Source: Leptasterias polaris (lineage: Eukaryota > Echinodermata > Asteroidea > Forcipulatida > Asteriidae). From it: a stretch of DNA of 64,000 nt. Positions 46,243 through 57,367 of this stretch are shown here, one piece after another (the stretch's first letter is position 1; each line of letters begins with the position of its first letter). The translations under genes and the position numbers were made by a program. Location of the stretch: the NCBI GenBank assembly GCA_037783415.1, contig JAZGTN010000058.1:2578001-2642000 (forward strand), in the 5' to 3' direction. The notes beneath the pieces were generated by a model. The model ran no database searches, was not told the DNA's origin, and saw only the letters and a list, made by a program, of their open reading frames with translations.

Positions 46243-47845
46243 ATCAATAAATACCTTTAACAAAGAAAAAGGGCAATAATCTTTAGAATTGTTCTTTCGC
46301 TGTTAATTTTGGAAATGTCCCATTCATGTTCAAGGGCCATTCTTGCTGTTCAACTTTTGCGTGTCTCCTTGTCCCTTGCACATAACTATAATAATAATGT
46401 GCATAACTACAATAAATGTGTGCATATTTAAAAAAAACAGACTATGCTTTTACCCGTGCTACGTAGGCAGGCATTTTTGACATTCCCACATTCCACACGG
46501 CCGTTCCGCAGTATTAAAATGTGCACGCCCTCAGTGTTCACGCTGCGTCCAGTTCATTCTGACAAGTTACGCGCGCGCGACATTTGCAAGTTTATGTTTA
46601 CACCTGAAAAAGGTCACGTTTTGTGATTTGCATATCACCATTTCCTTAAATTTCATTGGTCGCAGGAATGTTTTGAATAAAAATAGTGATAATTCTCATG
46701 AATATTCATCTGATTAATCCTTACTTGGATCTCCGAGGTCAATTCAGCCATGTGAGCTGCAATCCAGGGGCCACTGCGTACGGGGTGTCATGGTGTCGTC
46801 GTTTTACTATTTTGGCGTGCGAATGACGTGCAAAAGAGTGTTATTTTATGGAAATAAGAGTTTTCATCAACAAAATCTGACCACAGATGTTTAAAAGAAG
46901 CATACTCCAAGCCAATCAGGATAAAAGAAGGTAAAAGACAGCGGGATGATTTGTGATATTAGAGATTTTGTTTGGTTATTTTCCAACGTGTGAAAAATGA
47001 TCTTTCGTTTATTATGTACATTCAATACACTATAATATACAGAGGCTACGTAGAGTTTGCATACGTTCATTTTGTACATCGTTGTGTCAGTGTCGGGATA
47101 TTTTCATGACTGATTTCAAACTAGCCTAGGCCCTATGATTTAAGTTGTTAGGCCTACTGTATCTGTGTTTTCAAAACAATTTTTTACTAGGGTATATATT
47201 ATAGGCCTACTTTTTTGAATGAAAACTGGAAAAAATTTCATTCTACATGTACATACAATCCTCCGATCCATCATGCCAACCCAAATGCAAATAATAATAT
47301 ACTAAATCGTGATTTGATTCTGGTCCCTGGGTGTCTGGAATAACACGTTTCTTGAAGTGAACTGTTACGTCCTGTGGTGGTATGGCTTAATTAATGGACA
47401 TTATGTTTTTTTATTGGGATTGCTGATAATTAAACATTTTCTTATTTTCTCGAAATTACACAGCCACTGTCGAACTCGAACCCTGCCAGTGCCAGCTTAC
47501 CAAAGCAGAGAGGACTATAAGTAGGCCTACATGTGAAGGTGAGTGACTATTCCAAGTAAAATTGTAACGCTACACTAGTCCGACTTGTATTTTCATTTTG
47601 AAGCCTTTAAACTCAGCTGTGCTATTCATAATTTTGGAAATTAAAAGTCTTGCTGTGCATGTACCCCCCCCTTTGGCAAATTTGCATGCATATTATTTAC
47701 ACTATCTTGTCATCATGTATCATTCAGCTGTTGAAAACAATTGTTTAAGTTTGATGTGATCATGATATGATGTATTTGCACACAAAATATTATAGCGTAG
47801 TAAATTAATACCCAACTTGAACCTTGCTTAAAAACAATATTTGTG
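46243..47845. other. No gene seen
   Basis: AT-rich spacer downstream of the RAG1-N-like gene. Frames at 46444-46626 and 46891-47079 have no recognisable content. Confidence 0.5.
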
Positions 47846-49868
47846 TTATTCTTCTATTTTTGCTTTTTTTCTACATGTGATGACTTTGGCTTGTACTTCT
47901 GGAGTGGTTGACAAGTGGTGACGTCGCATTGTTGTCATGAGACGCTGTACAACACGACCTGTCCTGTTGAACTCGGTGTGTATGAGCTCGCCTCCTTGCT
48001 CATTGAGGAGGCCAAACCCAACACCAAACCTGGACAGCTGTTCAACGGCGTGGTTCTCCAATAAGTGCATCTTTGGTGTGATGCTGGATTCAGGGAAACT
48101 CTCTCGGTAAGATGCCATGAAGACCTTGATACACATATCTGCAACAACAAAAAAAACATCATTACTCTGGACTGGTATTAACATTGGTACTTCACAACAA
48201 AAATTAAATGGAGTTGAGTAATTACCAATGCGGTTCAAGTCATCTGGTGATAATGCCCTCCTATGGTTTATCGCAAAGTGTGCATCGGCAAATTTTAGGA
48301 AAATATCCTCGAAAGTAGACCCCAATTTAGCTGCTTCTCTGATGAGTTCTTGCTGATGTTTCAGTGGAATGTCATCGTTGGATACACTTTGAAGGATTCT
48401 GGGGGGTCCGCTTTTGGTGGATTTTCGAGGAGATTTGATTGAGCTGTGAGCAATTTTCTGCACAAACAATGGTTGTAAAGATGAGATGTAAAAAATGGAT
48501 TGTCATAATTTGTGTTAGTATAAAACAGCATCATTGAATACAAAATGTACTATTTGTAAATTTGTAAATTTTGACTTAGTAATGTTTAAATGTGTTTACG
48601 TTTGGGTGTTTGTGTTGGCATTAAGCAGAAATTATGTGTTTGATGTTCTATTTCAGAAGCTAAATCCTAACCATCAATATTTTTATTATTATGAAAATGT
48701 TTATTAAGTACATAATTTATTGATGGCTGTGGTATGCGAATGATGTAAATTTGACTTGTACACTTGTAAAAAGTATTTAAAGAAAATAATAATTAATAAC
48801 AATGCAAGTTGTTTTACAATACATACCCGGCCTGGTGTTTTCAAGCGCACATCGTTTCCCTTGTGTGCACTAAGCTTTAACCAAGTCCAGCGATCACTGA
48901 CTTCTTCAATTTCTGCTGGGATAGGTGTGCCTCTGCTGTGTTCCACTGCAACTTGCTTGAGAAGGTTTGCAGCCTTTATAATCTCATCTCTGTGTATTTT
49001 AACTGTGCTTGTCTCGGGATATGTTTGGATGGGGTTTGCTGATTTTGAACACAAGTCACAGTTACATGATGGTGTTTTATCCTTTTCTGGACAAACATGG
49101 TCAGCCATTTTGGACAGTTTACCTATTGTTCCGCATACTGTGCAAACTGTTGTCAATGTGCTAAGCTGAAGCCTCAAAATTCGGGGTGATGATGTGACGT
49201 TGTCATGATTCACACTAACTTGACATACAGGGCAGGGAACGGTGTGACTGCCTCGAAAAACGAACCACTGCTCTAAACATGAAGAACAGTAGTTGTGTTC
49301 GCATTGAGTTTGCACAGAAGGGGAGCTCAGGATACACTGGCATATTGCACATATGAAAATTGTCTCCACTGCCTTCTCTGTGCCAAGAATGTCGAGATTT
49401 GGGGGAACTGTGTACGCAGAATCATTAGTCGCAAAGTTAAACAGATAACTTTTCTCACAGTCCTGTTTGTTGAGGCTCGGTGGATTAATGTTCGGAAGAC
49501 CTTTTCCAGTACGATTTCTCTTAACAGGGCGACCCCCCTTAAGTACTTTTTCTGTACTGCTCACATGTGGTGCATGTTCCAGATCTTGAGTGAGTCGGCC
49601 ATTCGTCAGTAGTTTTTTGTGTAGCAGATGAATATTCAAATTCCCTAGTTTGTTGTTTACAATGTGTCAAATTACGCACACACCTCCAGCATAATTTATT
49701 CGGATGCCTTGTTGAATCATCGAGCCAGATATTTATACTGTACAGTATTTCTAATTCCTTTCTGTATTGTGCACAATCCACTGCCACATATGAATTATTT
49801 GTATTTAATTTTGTGCACACACGACACAACTTATCAAGTGCTAATTGATGAAACTGCAATGTATTCAT
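47846..49868 (-). CDS. RAG1 N-terminal-like protein with RING and transposase-like C-terminus
   Basis: Three segments with GT/AG borders in phase: 49868-48829, 48457-48226 and 48138-47846, about 520 residues. The first holds an N-terminal zinc module (LDKLCRVCTKL ... NKLCWRCVRNLTHC) like that of RAG1 N-termini. Then come a basic stretch (KGGRPVKRNR), a RING (FICAICQCILSSP, CEHNYCSSCLEQW, CPVC) and a zinc-finger-like CTVCGTIGKLSKMADHVC, the same order as RAG1 RING plus finger. The frame changes once between the zinc module and the RING, probably at the A-run 49611-49617. The last exons read AKLGSTFEDIFLKFADAHF and SITPKMHLLENHAVEQL, then LNEQGGELIHTEFNRTG. The KMH...EQGGE.IH..FN block recalls transposase C-termini, perhaps the Transib/RAG1 final-glutamate region. 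Only a 371-bp intron stands where a catalytic core would be. An AG just before ATG 49868 suggests a noncoding first exon. Relative of molluscan N-RAG-TP elements is my inference. Confidence 0.7.
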
Positions 49869-51440
49869 ATCTGGAAAACTTCCTGTAAAGATGTCATCGT
49901 TGCAATAAAGTGTTTACCTTGAAACAGTGAATCACAGTAGTATTGCAGTCTGTTTGTTCAACACATCTTTATTTGAGAGTCTGTGTTTGACGATCGCGAT
50001 ACGAACGTAAACAACATACTGAGTAGTAGTCATAGAGCTATGGTAGTAGTACATAGATCTTTTTACTACACTAATCTACGTTTTGCATCCCGCGCGCTAT
50101 TGACGTGTTGGCTGTGGAGGTGCGCGGTGCACGTCTGCGACTGTGTGTACATTTTAATAGGAGTTTTACGTGATTTTTTGTTCATCTCCGTGAAAAACAC
50201 ACTCTTAAAAATCTATTTCTTGTAAATATGCCCGCTGTCTTGTTTTATTCGTTTGGGCTTTAGGGAAAACAAGTATATTTTTTTCAAGAAATTGGCTCCA
50301 CTTTATCGGGAAAACCCAGAATTTTTATTTTGGGACATTTTAGAATCAACAGTTTCTCACTATCTTCGGGAATTCACGTCCAGTTACCAGGGTGGAAAAA
50401 CCCTCATATTTTATATTTTTCCTCACACATTATTACTCTCAATAAATAAAAGTGATCGATTGAAAGTGTTTATGATAAATTATGAACAAATAACTCGAAA
50501 ATCAATTGGTTATGTATGGACAATTCAATGTAATTATCGTTTTTTTATTCAACGTTAACGTTGAGCCTCCGCCATTTTGGAAACGGATTGTTGTTTCATT
50601 ACTGGAGGAAACGTTTGTTCGTTGCGAAATCTTTTAATGCGCTGTGTTAATGGGCTTGATACGGCCGTGTCTAAAGTACGATAGTTACGTGAAAGAATGT
50701 TAAAGTATTTGCAGTAATGAGGAAGGATTGTCCCCATAAACATTTATTGAAGTCCCCAAGCATTAATTTCCCTGCATCGGGAGATTGCTTTTCACTTGCA
50801 TGGACAACTTGAGTAATTTTTGAAGAGGCTGTGTCCACGTCTGCTGTGGGATTATATAGACTATTGTAACAAATATGTTGTTGAATTCACATAGTAAACA
50901 ATGGGGTTGTACACTCATAGTCACAAGATCAATATCAGGAGAGCAAAAACGTTAAGATAATGCAAACACCACCTCCTATTGATTTGCCCGACTCAGAATC
51001 GCGATCCATATGTTCACAGACGAAACCATGGGAGCAACAACAGAGAATGCACGTTTACCACAGTACTTAGTAGGAGCACGGAGCCACACCAGGTAAGTGA
51101 GGTAGATCGGTGCAGTGACATTATCAAATATTTTTTAAGTTCGGTGCAGTGACATTATCAAATATTTTATAAGTTATGGCAAGGATTTTGAATCGAATCC
51201 GCTGTTTGACTGGCAACCAATGAAGGTTCCCGAAGCACAGTATTGAACTTTGGTTCCTGTTATCAGTCAGGCAGCCAAATTCGGAATGAGTTGTATTTTT
51301 TTTCATTTGATTTGAATGAAGCCCAAAATAAGACTATTACAATAGTCCAATCTGGAGGTAACAAAGGGTGAACAAACTTCTCAGTTGAGGATTTATCCAA
51401 CATTCTTCGAACCTTCCAATTCTTCCATAAGGGAAATTGA
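49869..51440. other. No gene seen
   Basis: Upstream of the RAG1-N-like gene. Presumably includes its promoter. A 24-bp direct repeat (GGTGCAGTGACATTATCAAA) lies at about 51109-51165. Confidence 0.45.
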
Positions 51441-51443
51441 CTT

Positions 51444-51545
51444 GTTGGTTCAAATCCCGCTCTAGTCAATTTTTCTTTGTTCAACCCAAAATTATTTAAA
51501 AATGTACCCCGTCAGTTTCCCTTGTGGTTTATTATTTGATATCTG
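51444..51545 (+). repeat. tRNA-derived SINE, head truncated
   Basis: Starts in the B box (TTGGTTCAAATCCCGCTCTA) and shares the tail TCAATTTTTCTTTGTTCAAC ... CAGTTTCCCTTGTGGTTTAT with 51712-51870. Confidence 0.8.
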
Positions 51546-51711
51546 ATATAAAAAGTCGCATCCCCTTAAGGTGATCCCCTGGCTGCCGCTTCCCAGGTTG
51601 TATCGTATACTCGGGTGTGATCCCTGGCTACACGGCAGTTTGCGGTTGAATGGCTTCTGACTGTCACCCCCCGAACAAAGATATTGACAAAATATGGAGA
51701 CCGCCAACATA

Positions 51712-51870
51712 GGGCTAGATAGCTCAGTTGGTAGAGCGCCGGCACGTTAAACCGGAGGTCGTTGGTCCAAATCCCGTTCTGGTCAATTTTTCTTTGTTCA
51801 ACCCAAAATCATTTTAAAATGTACCCAGTCAGTTTCCCTTGTGGTTTATTATTAGATTTCGTTTGATAAC
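51712..51870 (+). repeat. tRNA-derived SINE, full head
   Basis: A box TAGCTCAGTTGGTAGAGCGC, anticodon-loop-like CACGTTAAACCGG, B box GTTGGTCCAAATCCC, then the tail shared with the copy at 51444-51545. Confidence 0.85.
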
Positions 51871-52103
51871 AAGTTGCAATTAGATTTCTTTTAATTAAAA
51901 GTTGTAATTTGAATTTATTTTTTTAATAATGAATCGGTGCATCAAATTAGTTAGTGAGTACGAGTTGACCAAAAATTAATGAGCACGAGTCGGTCAGAGT
52001 ACGAGTTGGTTTGGTTACGAGTTGACCTGTTTCCGTCCGAAATAACCAACTTTTATTATTACTAATACAGGGTTACTGAGTGCACAACAATCTTAAGGCT
52101 GAG

Positions 52104-52383
52104 ATGGCACGTAAAACTAAAAGTCTTGTTGAACATCCTGAAAGAATGAGAAAATACCGAGAGAAAACAAAATTAAATCAAGCTGAATATGCAACTTTCA
52201 GGAAGAATGAAGCTCAACGCCTTGTTAAATTTCACAAACAAATGTCTCCCAAGAAGAGACCCGAATACCAGGCAAAAACTAATGAAAAAATGAGCCAGTT
52301 CAGACTACGAAAAAAGTTGCTGCTGCACAAGACGTTCCTCGAACACATAAAACAAGAGCACAGAAGGCCGGGAATTGAAAAAC
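52104..52383 (+). pseudogene. Basic-domain protein fragment cut by the Penelope-like element
   Basis: From ATG 52104: MARKTKSLVEHPERMRKYRE, KLNQAEYATFRKNEAQRLV, SPKKRPEYQAKTNEKMSQFR, then basic residues. Such Lys/Arg-rich 'RKYREK...RLRKK' leaders occur at the start of many transposon-encoded proteins; I cannot name the family. The frame runs into an AT-rich junction at about 52385, where the Penelope-like element begins, so the protein is truncated. Confidence 0.5.
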
Positions 52384-52414
52384 GTATAATATAATGATCA
52401 AAAAATAAGTTAGT

Positions 52415-52455
52415 GGCCTGACGTTTCGACCCTAGCAGAGTCTTTCTCGAAGGCT
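52415..52455 (-). ncRNA. Hammerhead-like motif at the end of the Penelope-like element (tentative)
   Basis: On the minus strand, GACTC TGCTA GGGTC can pair as a stem II, followed by GAAAC and GTC and flanked by GCCT/AGGC, the order of the 3' half of a type I hammerhead. The CUGAUGA core strand is replaced by CTTCGAGAAA, so self-cleavage is doubtful. PLEs are known to carry hammerheads near their ends. Confidence 0.35.
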
Positions 52456-52844
52456 AAATGACAACACACAACACACATACAAGCAGACAAGAGTTGCAAG
52501 AGTAGTCAAGTGGAAATACATGAATAGAGAGAGTGGAGGAATAAAAGCAGAAAGCATTCAGAGAAGGCGGGGGTAAGCAGGGATTATGAAGACAAGGGGG
52601 GGGGGGGTTTATGAAGGGAAGGGGATAGCTTGACCACAAGAAGTTGGGAAAACAAAGGACAAAATGGAAGGTTAGAAGAGAGGTAAATAATTAGTTAATA
52701 CAATGAAGGGCAGACTAATAAAGTGGATAACTGTGTGGGAAAAGGAGAAGGCAAAAACAAAAGGTTATTATATAGTCATTTCCTTCTTGGATATTCAAAC
52801 CATGGGGCTGAGTGGTCTTTATGCGCCTTATCCAAAGTTTTTCC

Positions 52845-54652
52845 CTACTCAGACGGACAGTCTCTGCAGTTACCTAGTGCCTCAATGCCCTGTAAATTCA
52901 TGTCAGAAATGGAGTGGTTAGGAAGGTTGAAGTGGTGTCCTACAGGTGTATCCAGCTTTTGGGTGTTGACTGTGGATCTGTGGCCATAGAAACGCCTCTT
53001 GAGTGTAGTTCTTGTTTCACCTATATATTGAACACCACAGGCTCTGCAAGATATTAGATAGATTAGATTAGTGGTGGTGCAGGTGACATGACCCCTTGTC
53101 TTGTGGGTGGTACCACCAGTATGGCTGGTAAAGGAGTCTGATTCCCTGATGTGTTGTCTACAAACGATGCATTTTGATGTGTTGGAACACCTAAAAGTAC
53201 CCTGTGGCAAAGGGGGATTAACATCATCATTAATGGGGGGGGGGGGGGGGGGGGGGACTTCTGCCCGGACGATGAGATCCCTGAGACTGGGTGGGCGTCG
53301 GTAGGCAACTATGGGTTCTTCCTGTACAGCACGTTGAAGCCGATCTGATGTGTGAAGAATATGATGGTTAGAACTGGTTATTTTACGAATGGGAGGAAGT
53401 GAGGGGTGGAAAGTAACAACAAAAGGAACTTTCCCTTTGGAACTCCGTTGTTGCCTGGGTCCTTTGGAGAGTACAGACTCCCTAGAACGAGCCTTGACTT
53501 TCTGGATCGCTCGATGGACTTCTAGGGAGCTATGACCCCTGGAAACAAGGTGTTTCTTAAGTTCCTGTGAGTGGTGGAAAAAATCAGAATCATTAGAACA
53601 GATTCGACGTAGTCTGAGGGCCTGACTGTAGGCTATGCTGGTTTTGCAGTGTCTGGGGTGACAGCTGGTTGAGTGGAGGTATTGATGTTTATCTGTGGGC
53701 TTAACAAAGAGATCTGTGGTTAATCCATCATCTGTCTTTATGACCTTGACATCCAGAAAGTGGGTGTCCTTGGTCGAGTATTCATTCGTGAATTTGATGG
53801 TCCTGTGGAAGGAATTAATATGGTTAATGAATGCTATGAGGCTTTCTTCATCACTAGTCCAGTTGAAAAAGATGTCGTCGAGCGCCACCAGACCCATGGA
53901 CGGCAAGGGGCCGACGCCAACATGCGCTGTTCAAGTTGACTCATGAAAAGGCAGGCCATTGAAGGTGCCATACGTGTACCCATTGCAGTGCCATGTACTT
54001 GTAGGAAATTCTTACCCAAGAACGAAAAGTTGTTTTTTGTTAGAACATGTTGCATGAGGGATACAATGTCAGAAATGGGCGGTGACACGTGACCACTCTT
54101 AAACAGGGCTGAGGAGCAGGCAGCAATCCTTTCATCTTGGGGGATGTTGGTGTACAAAGAGGACGCATCAAAAGTACCGATGATAGCTGTGTTGGGGACC
54201 TGCTTCTGAATACCTGAGATTTTACGAAGTGTCATGAATATATGATGGAACCTGTGGCATAAGCGGCTTTAGAAAACTGTCAACAAAAAGAGATATATTC
54301 TCAGTGGGGGAACCATTGCCAGATATGATGGGTCTCCCTGGGTTGTCTGGTTTGTGTACCTTGGGAAGGAGGTAAAATCTTGCTGTTCTACAGTCTACCG
54401 GGGAGAGAAACTTGTGAGCTTTCATGGAGAGGTGGTCACGGTCATGCATCTCGTCCAGTGTTTGTTGAATCTCCTTTGAGAATGTGCCTGTTGGATCAGT
54501 GTCAAGGGGTTTGTAGTTAGTTTGGTTGTTGAGTTGTCTCATGGCTTCATCGATGTATTGCTGACGACCCATAACAACAACAGCAGAGCCCTTGTCAGCT
54601 GGCTTGACGATGATGTCCTTCCTTGCTCGTAGAGTCTTAAGGGCCTCACGTT
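52845..54652 (-). pseudogene. Penelope-like RT plus GIY-YIG endonuclease
   Basis: Starts inside the protein (LKTLRARKDIIVKPADKGSA). RT blocks: FYLLPKVHKP, GRPIISGNGSPTEN, FDASSLYTNIP and GTAMGTRMAPSMACLFM. A small deletion near 54230 shifts the frame after YIHDT. At about 53880 four bases are missing from the catalytic box: WWR is followed by DDIFF only in another frame, where YIDDIFF is expected. The thumb (FTNEYSTKDTHFLDVKV) and the linker (HPRHCKTSIAYSQALRLRRI) follow. The Cys-rich CIVCRQHI and the GIY-YIG nuclease (NLIYLISCRACGVQYIGETR, LKRRFYGHR) lie at the end. A poly-G run (53237-53256) encodes a proline run. PLEs reverse-transcribe their RNA at cut DNA ends. This copy is inactive. Confidence 0.9.
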
Positions 54653-54656
54653 CTTA

Positions 54657-56231
54657 ATGATCCACACAAACATTCACACAAACATTCCTCAAAACTGGCA
54701 GGACACTAAAATGTTTTTTAAATTTGAACTCAACAATCAACCGACAACAATCAACCGACTTCTTCAACTGCTTTCATGTTTGCTTCTTAAAAAAAAGACT
54801 CCTTTTTAAATATATTTTTTTAATTATCATTATCCCATGCAATTGTGAATTTAAGGACACCCCAACTTGGGGGGATTTTTTGCGACCCCCCCCCCCCCCC
54901 CATGCAATCTTCCATTATTTATATTCAGCCAATGTTTTTTATTATTTTTTATTTCAATTTTTCTCACTTTATTTCTCATAATTTACCCTAAAAAACTAAA
55001 CCTTAGTCGTAGTAAATCCTGCAGATAATATTTAACACTGTTGTGGTCATCTACATAATTATTCCAAAACCCTAAAAACGAAATCATACTAGGTCTAGAA
55101 TGGGGTCCTAAACTCCACAATCCCTATGTTTACAGTCCACATGGCAAATCTAGCTCCATACAAAATTGTTTGAAGGGTCATAGTTGACTAGCAACACACA
55201 CAGCCTCTGACCCATGTTTAAATAGGGCTACATGTATACAACAAAATTCAGGTTCGTACAACGGGCAGTCATGCACTGCCCAGATCTTTGACATGTTTTA
55301 CGATGATTTAGTGTACTGACGAACAGACTTTCGTGGGTAAAATATTTAAAAATGTGCTTCACTGAGACCGACAACTAAGATCTGTCCTATGTAAAAAACG
55401 TTTTTCAATGCATTCGTCATGCATGCAGTACATTACGCAGACAGAAATCTGGGTTTCAATGCATTCGTCATGCATGCAGTACATTACGCAGACAGAAATC
55501 TGGGTATGTGCCATTGCCGAACATTTTAGCAGAATAAGTATAATGTCTGTCATGCATTAGCAACGTACGGGCTTGAAGAATACATGAACACGCTTTGGAG
55601 ACTGTCGGGATGCCGCACATAATGTGTCTCATTTTATGCAATCGTTTTCTTTTTAAATCAACACACATCACAACGAAACCTATAAAATGCCCTGATTTTG
55701 CTGTGAACATTTGGTCACGTTCGTTACATGGAAATCTAGGATATTGTTCGTCACCTTACCTAGAGTTCCGGACCAACGATCTTCCACCGGCTCTGCGCTC
55801 AAACAACAACACAAAACTTTCCGCACAGTAGTTGGCAGTCCCTTGTGTATAAACTTTTAGAAATGTACATGCGCGCAAAAATCTTGCTTTGAGTTATGGT
55901 TGGGCAAAGAAAAGTGTCTGTCCATGTGACAAACGTGACATCTTAAAGATTATCCTTTTGTAACTTCTTAAATACTACTCGAGCCATCTTGATCCTTCAG
56001 GTGTAACAGGCTTTCAGAGGGAAGACATGCACAAGCTAAACAAATCAGCATAATTTACACTTAAAAATTCACCCTTAATTAATGTCACACAGTCATAACA
56101 TTGACTGTGGGCAGACCCACATACACTTCTTGATACAATCTGTTGTTCTTACTGGGCTATTTTTTTTCATGATTTTTATCTTTTCATGTTCCTGAAAAGA
56201 AAAATTAAATGGGGAAATTTGTGAACTTCAG
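54657..56231. other. No gene seen
   Basis: AT-rich spacer with a C-run (54886-54900) and a direct duplication of about 53 bp at 55402-55505 (TTTCAATGCATTCGTCATGC unit). Confidence 0.45.
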
Positions 56232-57187
56232 GCATCATTTGAGCCAGCCCAGGGAAACGAAGATTATTTGTTTAATTTTGAAGAGGAATATGTTGATGGG
56301 TTTGAAGATGGGGATGGGGTAGAAAAAGAGGACGGGGTTGAAGATGGGGTAGAAGAAGGGGACGGGGTTGAAGATGGGGTAGAAGAAAAGGACAGGGTAG
56401 AAGATAGGGTAGAAGATGGGGATGGAGATGAAGATGGGGACGGGATAGAAGATGGGGACAGGATAGTAGATGAGAGTGTGGTAGACGGTGATGGAAGGTG
56501 TAGATGAGGTTGTGTTGGAGAACGGTGGAGCTGATGAGGGTGTGATGGAAGATGGTAGTGAAGTGGAAGGTGCTGGTGTTGCGAGAGGAGGAGCAGAGCA
56601 GGATGGAATAGAGATGGTGGACTGGTTTAGAACTTTAATGAATGGGAATGTAAATGAAGAACAGGGGGATGGGTTTCAGAATATTATTGAGGACGGGAGG
56701 GATTTAGATGTGTACAGCGTAACATAAGAAGATACGTTTATTTAATTTTAAGGGAACAAAGGGATGGATTTAAGGGCGTAAATGCAGCACTGACCAGTTT
56801 GACAGCAAGAGTAGGAAGATCGGAGGAAACTTTGGCACCACCTCAAGTAGCAAGGAATCTTGCTGCCCCTGGTGTTGCTGTTGAGCATGTGGACCCTGAG
56901 GATGGCAATGAGCTCTTCACAATGGCAAGGCTCATTGCCAACCACAGGGTTAGCAGCTCAAACGGCAACTTTGCTGTCAACCTGGTCAGACAGGTTTTCA
57001 TTTCACCAGAGAAGAAATGAAGAGTCGTCGTTTTCGAGGAAAGAGGGGTGCTCCACCCGAAGAAGCTCAGCTTGACCCCATTCGGCTTCAATAAGTTCGC
57101 ACCAACTACTTTCAAATAGTTGATGTTGCAGATTCCTTGAAGCCGAGAATCATTTCGCTTTTTCATTGCTTTAACAGAGCAATTTGA
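56232..57187 (+). pseudogene. BEN-domain-like gene with acidic repeat tract, broken
   Basis: After a good acceptor (CTTCAG, 56226-56231) the frame gives ASFEPAQGNEDYLFNFEEE and then an acidic tandem tract (56290-56480) of 18-21-bp units such as GAAGATGGGGTAGAAGAAGG. The frame shifts at about 56480-56490 and goes on acidic to about 56727. From about 56752 it reads EQRDGFKGVNAALTSL, then ELFTMARLIANHRVSSSNGN, FAVNLVRQVF. A one-base shift at about 57013 continues with RRFRGKRGAPPEEAQLDPIR and, after a TAA, NYFQIVDVADSLKP. The last 90 residues resemble a BEN domain (DNA/protein-binding, common in transposon-encoded and chromatin proteins). Three breaks argue for a pseudogene. The BEN call is moderate. 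Confidence 0.55.
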
Positions 57188-57367
57188 TGAATAGCGTCAC
57201 CAAGTGTCATACATTGATAGGAAGGTTGGGAGTTCCCCTTTCGAATGCTACACAAAAATAATACTGTTGCCATTGAAAAAAATGACGTAATCCCCGTTCA
57301 AAGGTCAAGTGTCAATAAATTACACTCAAGTTCACCGCACCGCGGCGCTACGCAACCATCGGCAAAA

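Larger units (their letters stand above)
52390..54656 (-). mobile_element. Penelope-like retroelement, 5'-truncated
   Basis: Coding region on the minus strand (54652-52845) with reverse transcriptase and GIY-YIG endonuclease, then about 450 bp of 3' sequence that includes a G-rich tract and ends near 52390 with the motif GGCCTGACGTTTCGACCCTA (plus strand) often seen at PLE ends. The upstream end at about 54656 lies inside the coding region. Confidence 0.85.

Noticed and set aside
46444..46626. 60-codon frame near a CpG-rich spot
   Set aside because: No homology recognised, no clear start context, and no adjoining exon.
49915..49945. Recombination-signal-like heptamer (CACAGTA) upstream of the RAG1-N-like gene
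   Set aside because: One imperfect heptamer without a spaced nonamer or matching inverted copy on the other side is expected by chance.
51712..51785. Functional tRNA gene with GTT anticodon
   Set aside because: The body continues into a tail shared with a headless neighbour copy, which is the pattern of a SINE.
55468..55710. 80-codon minus-strand frame with Met/Cys/His-rich product
   Set aside because: Partly made of a 53-bp direct duplication and without any known motif.
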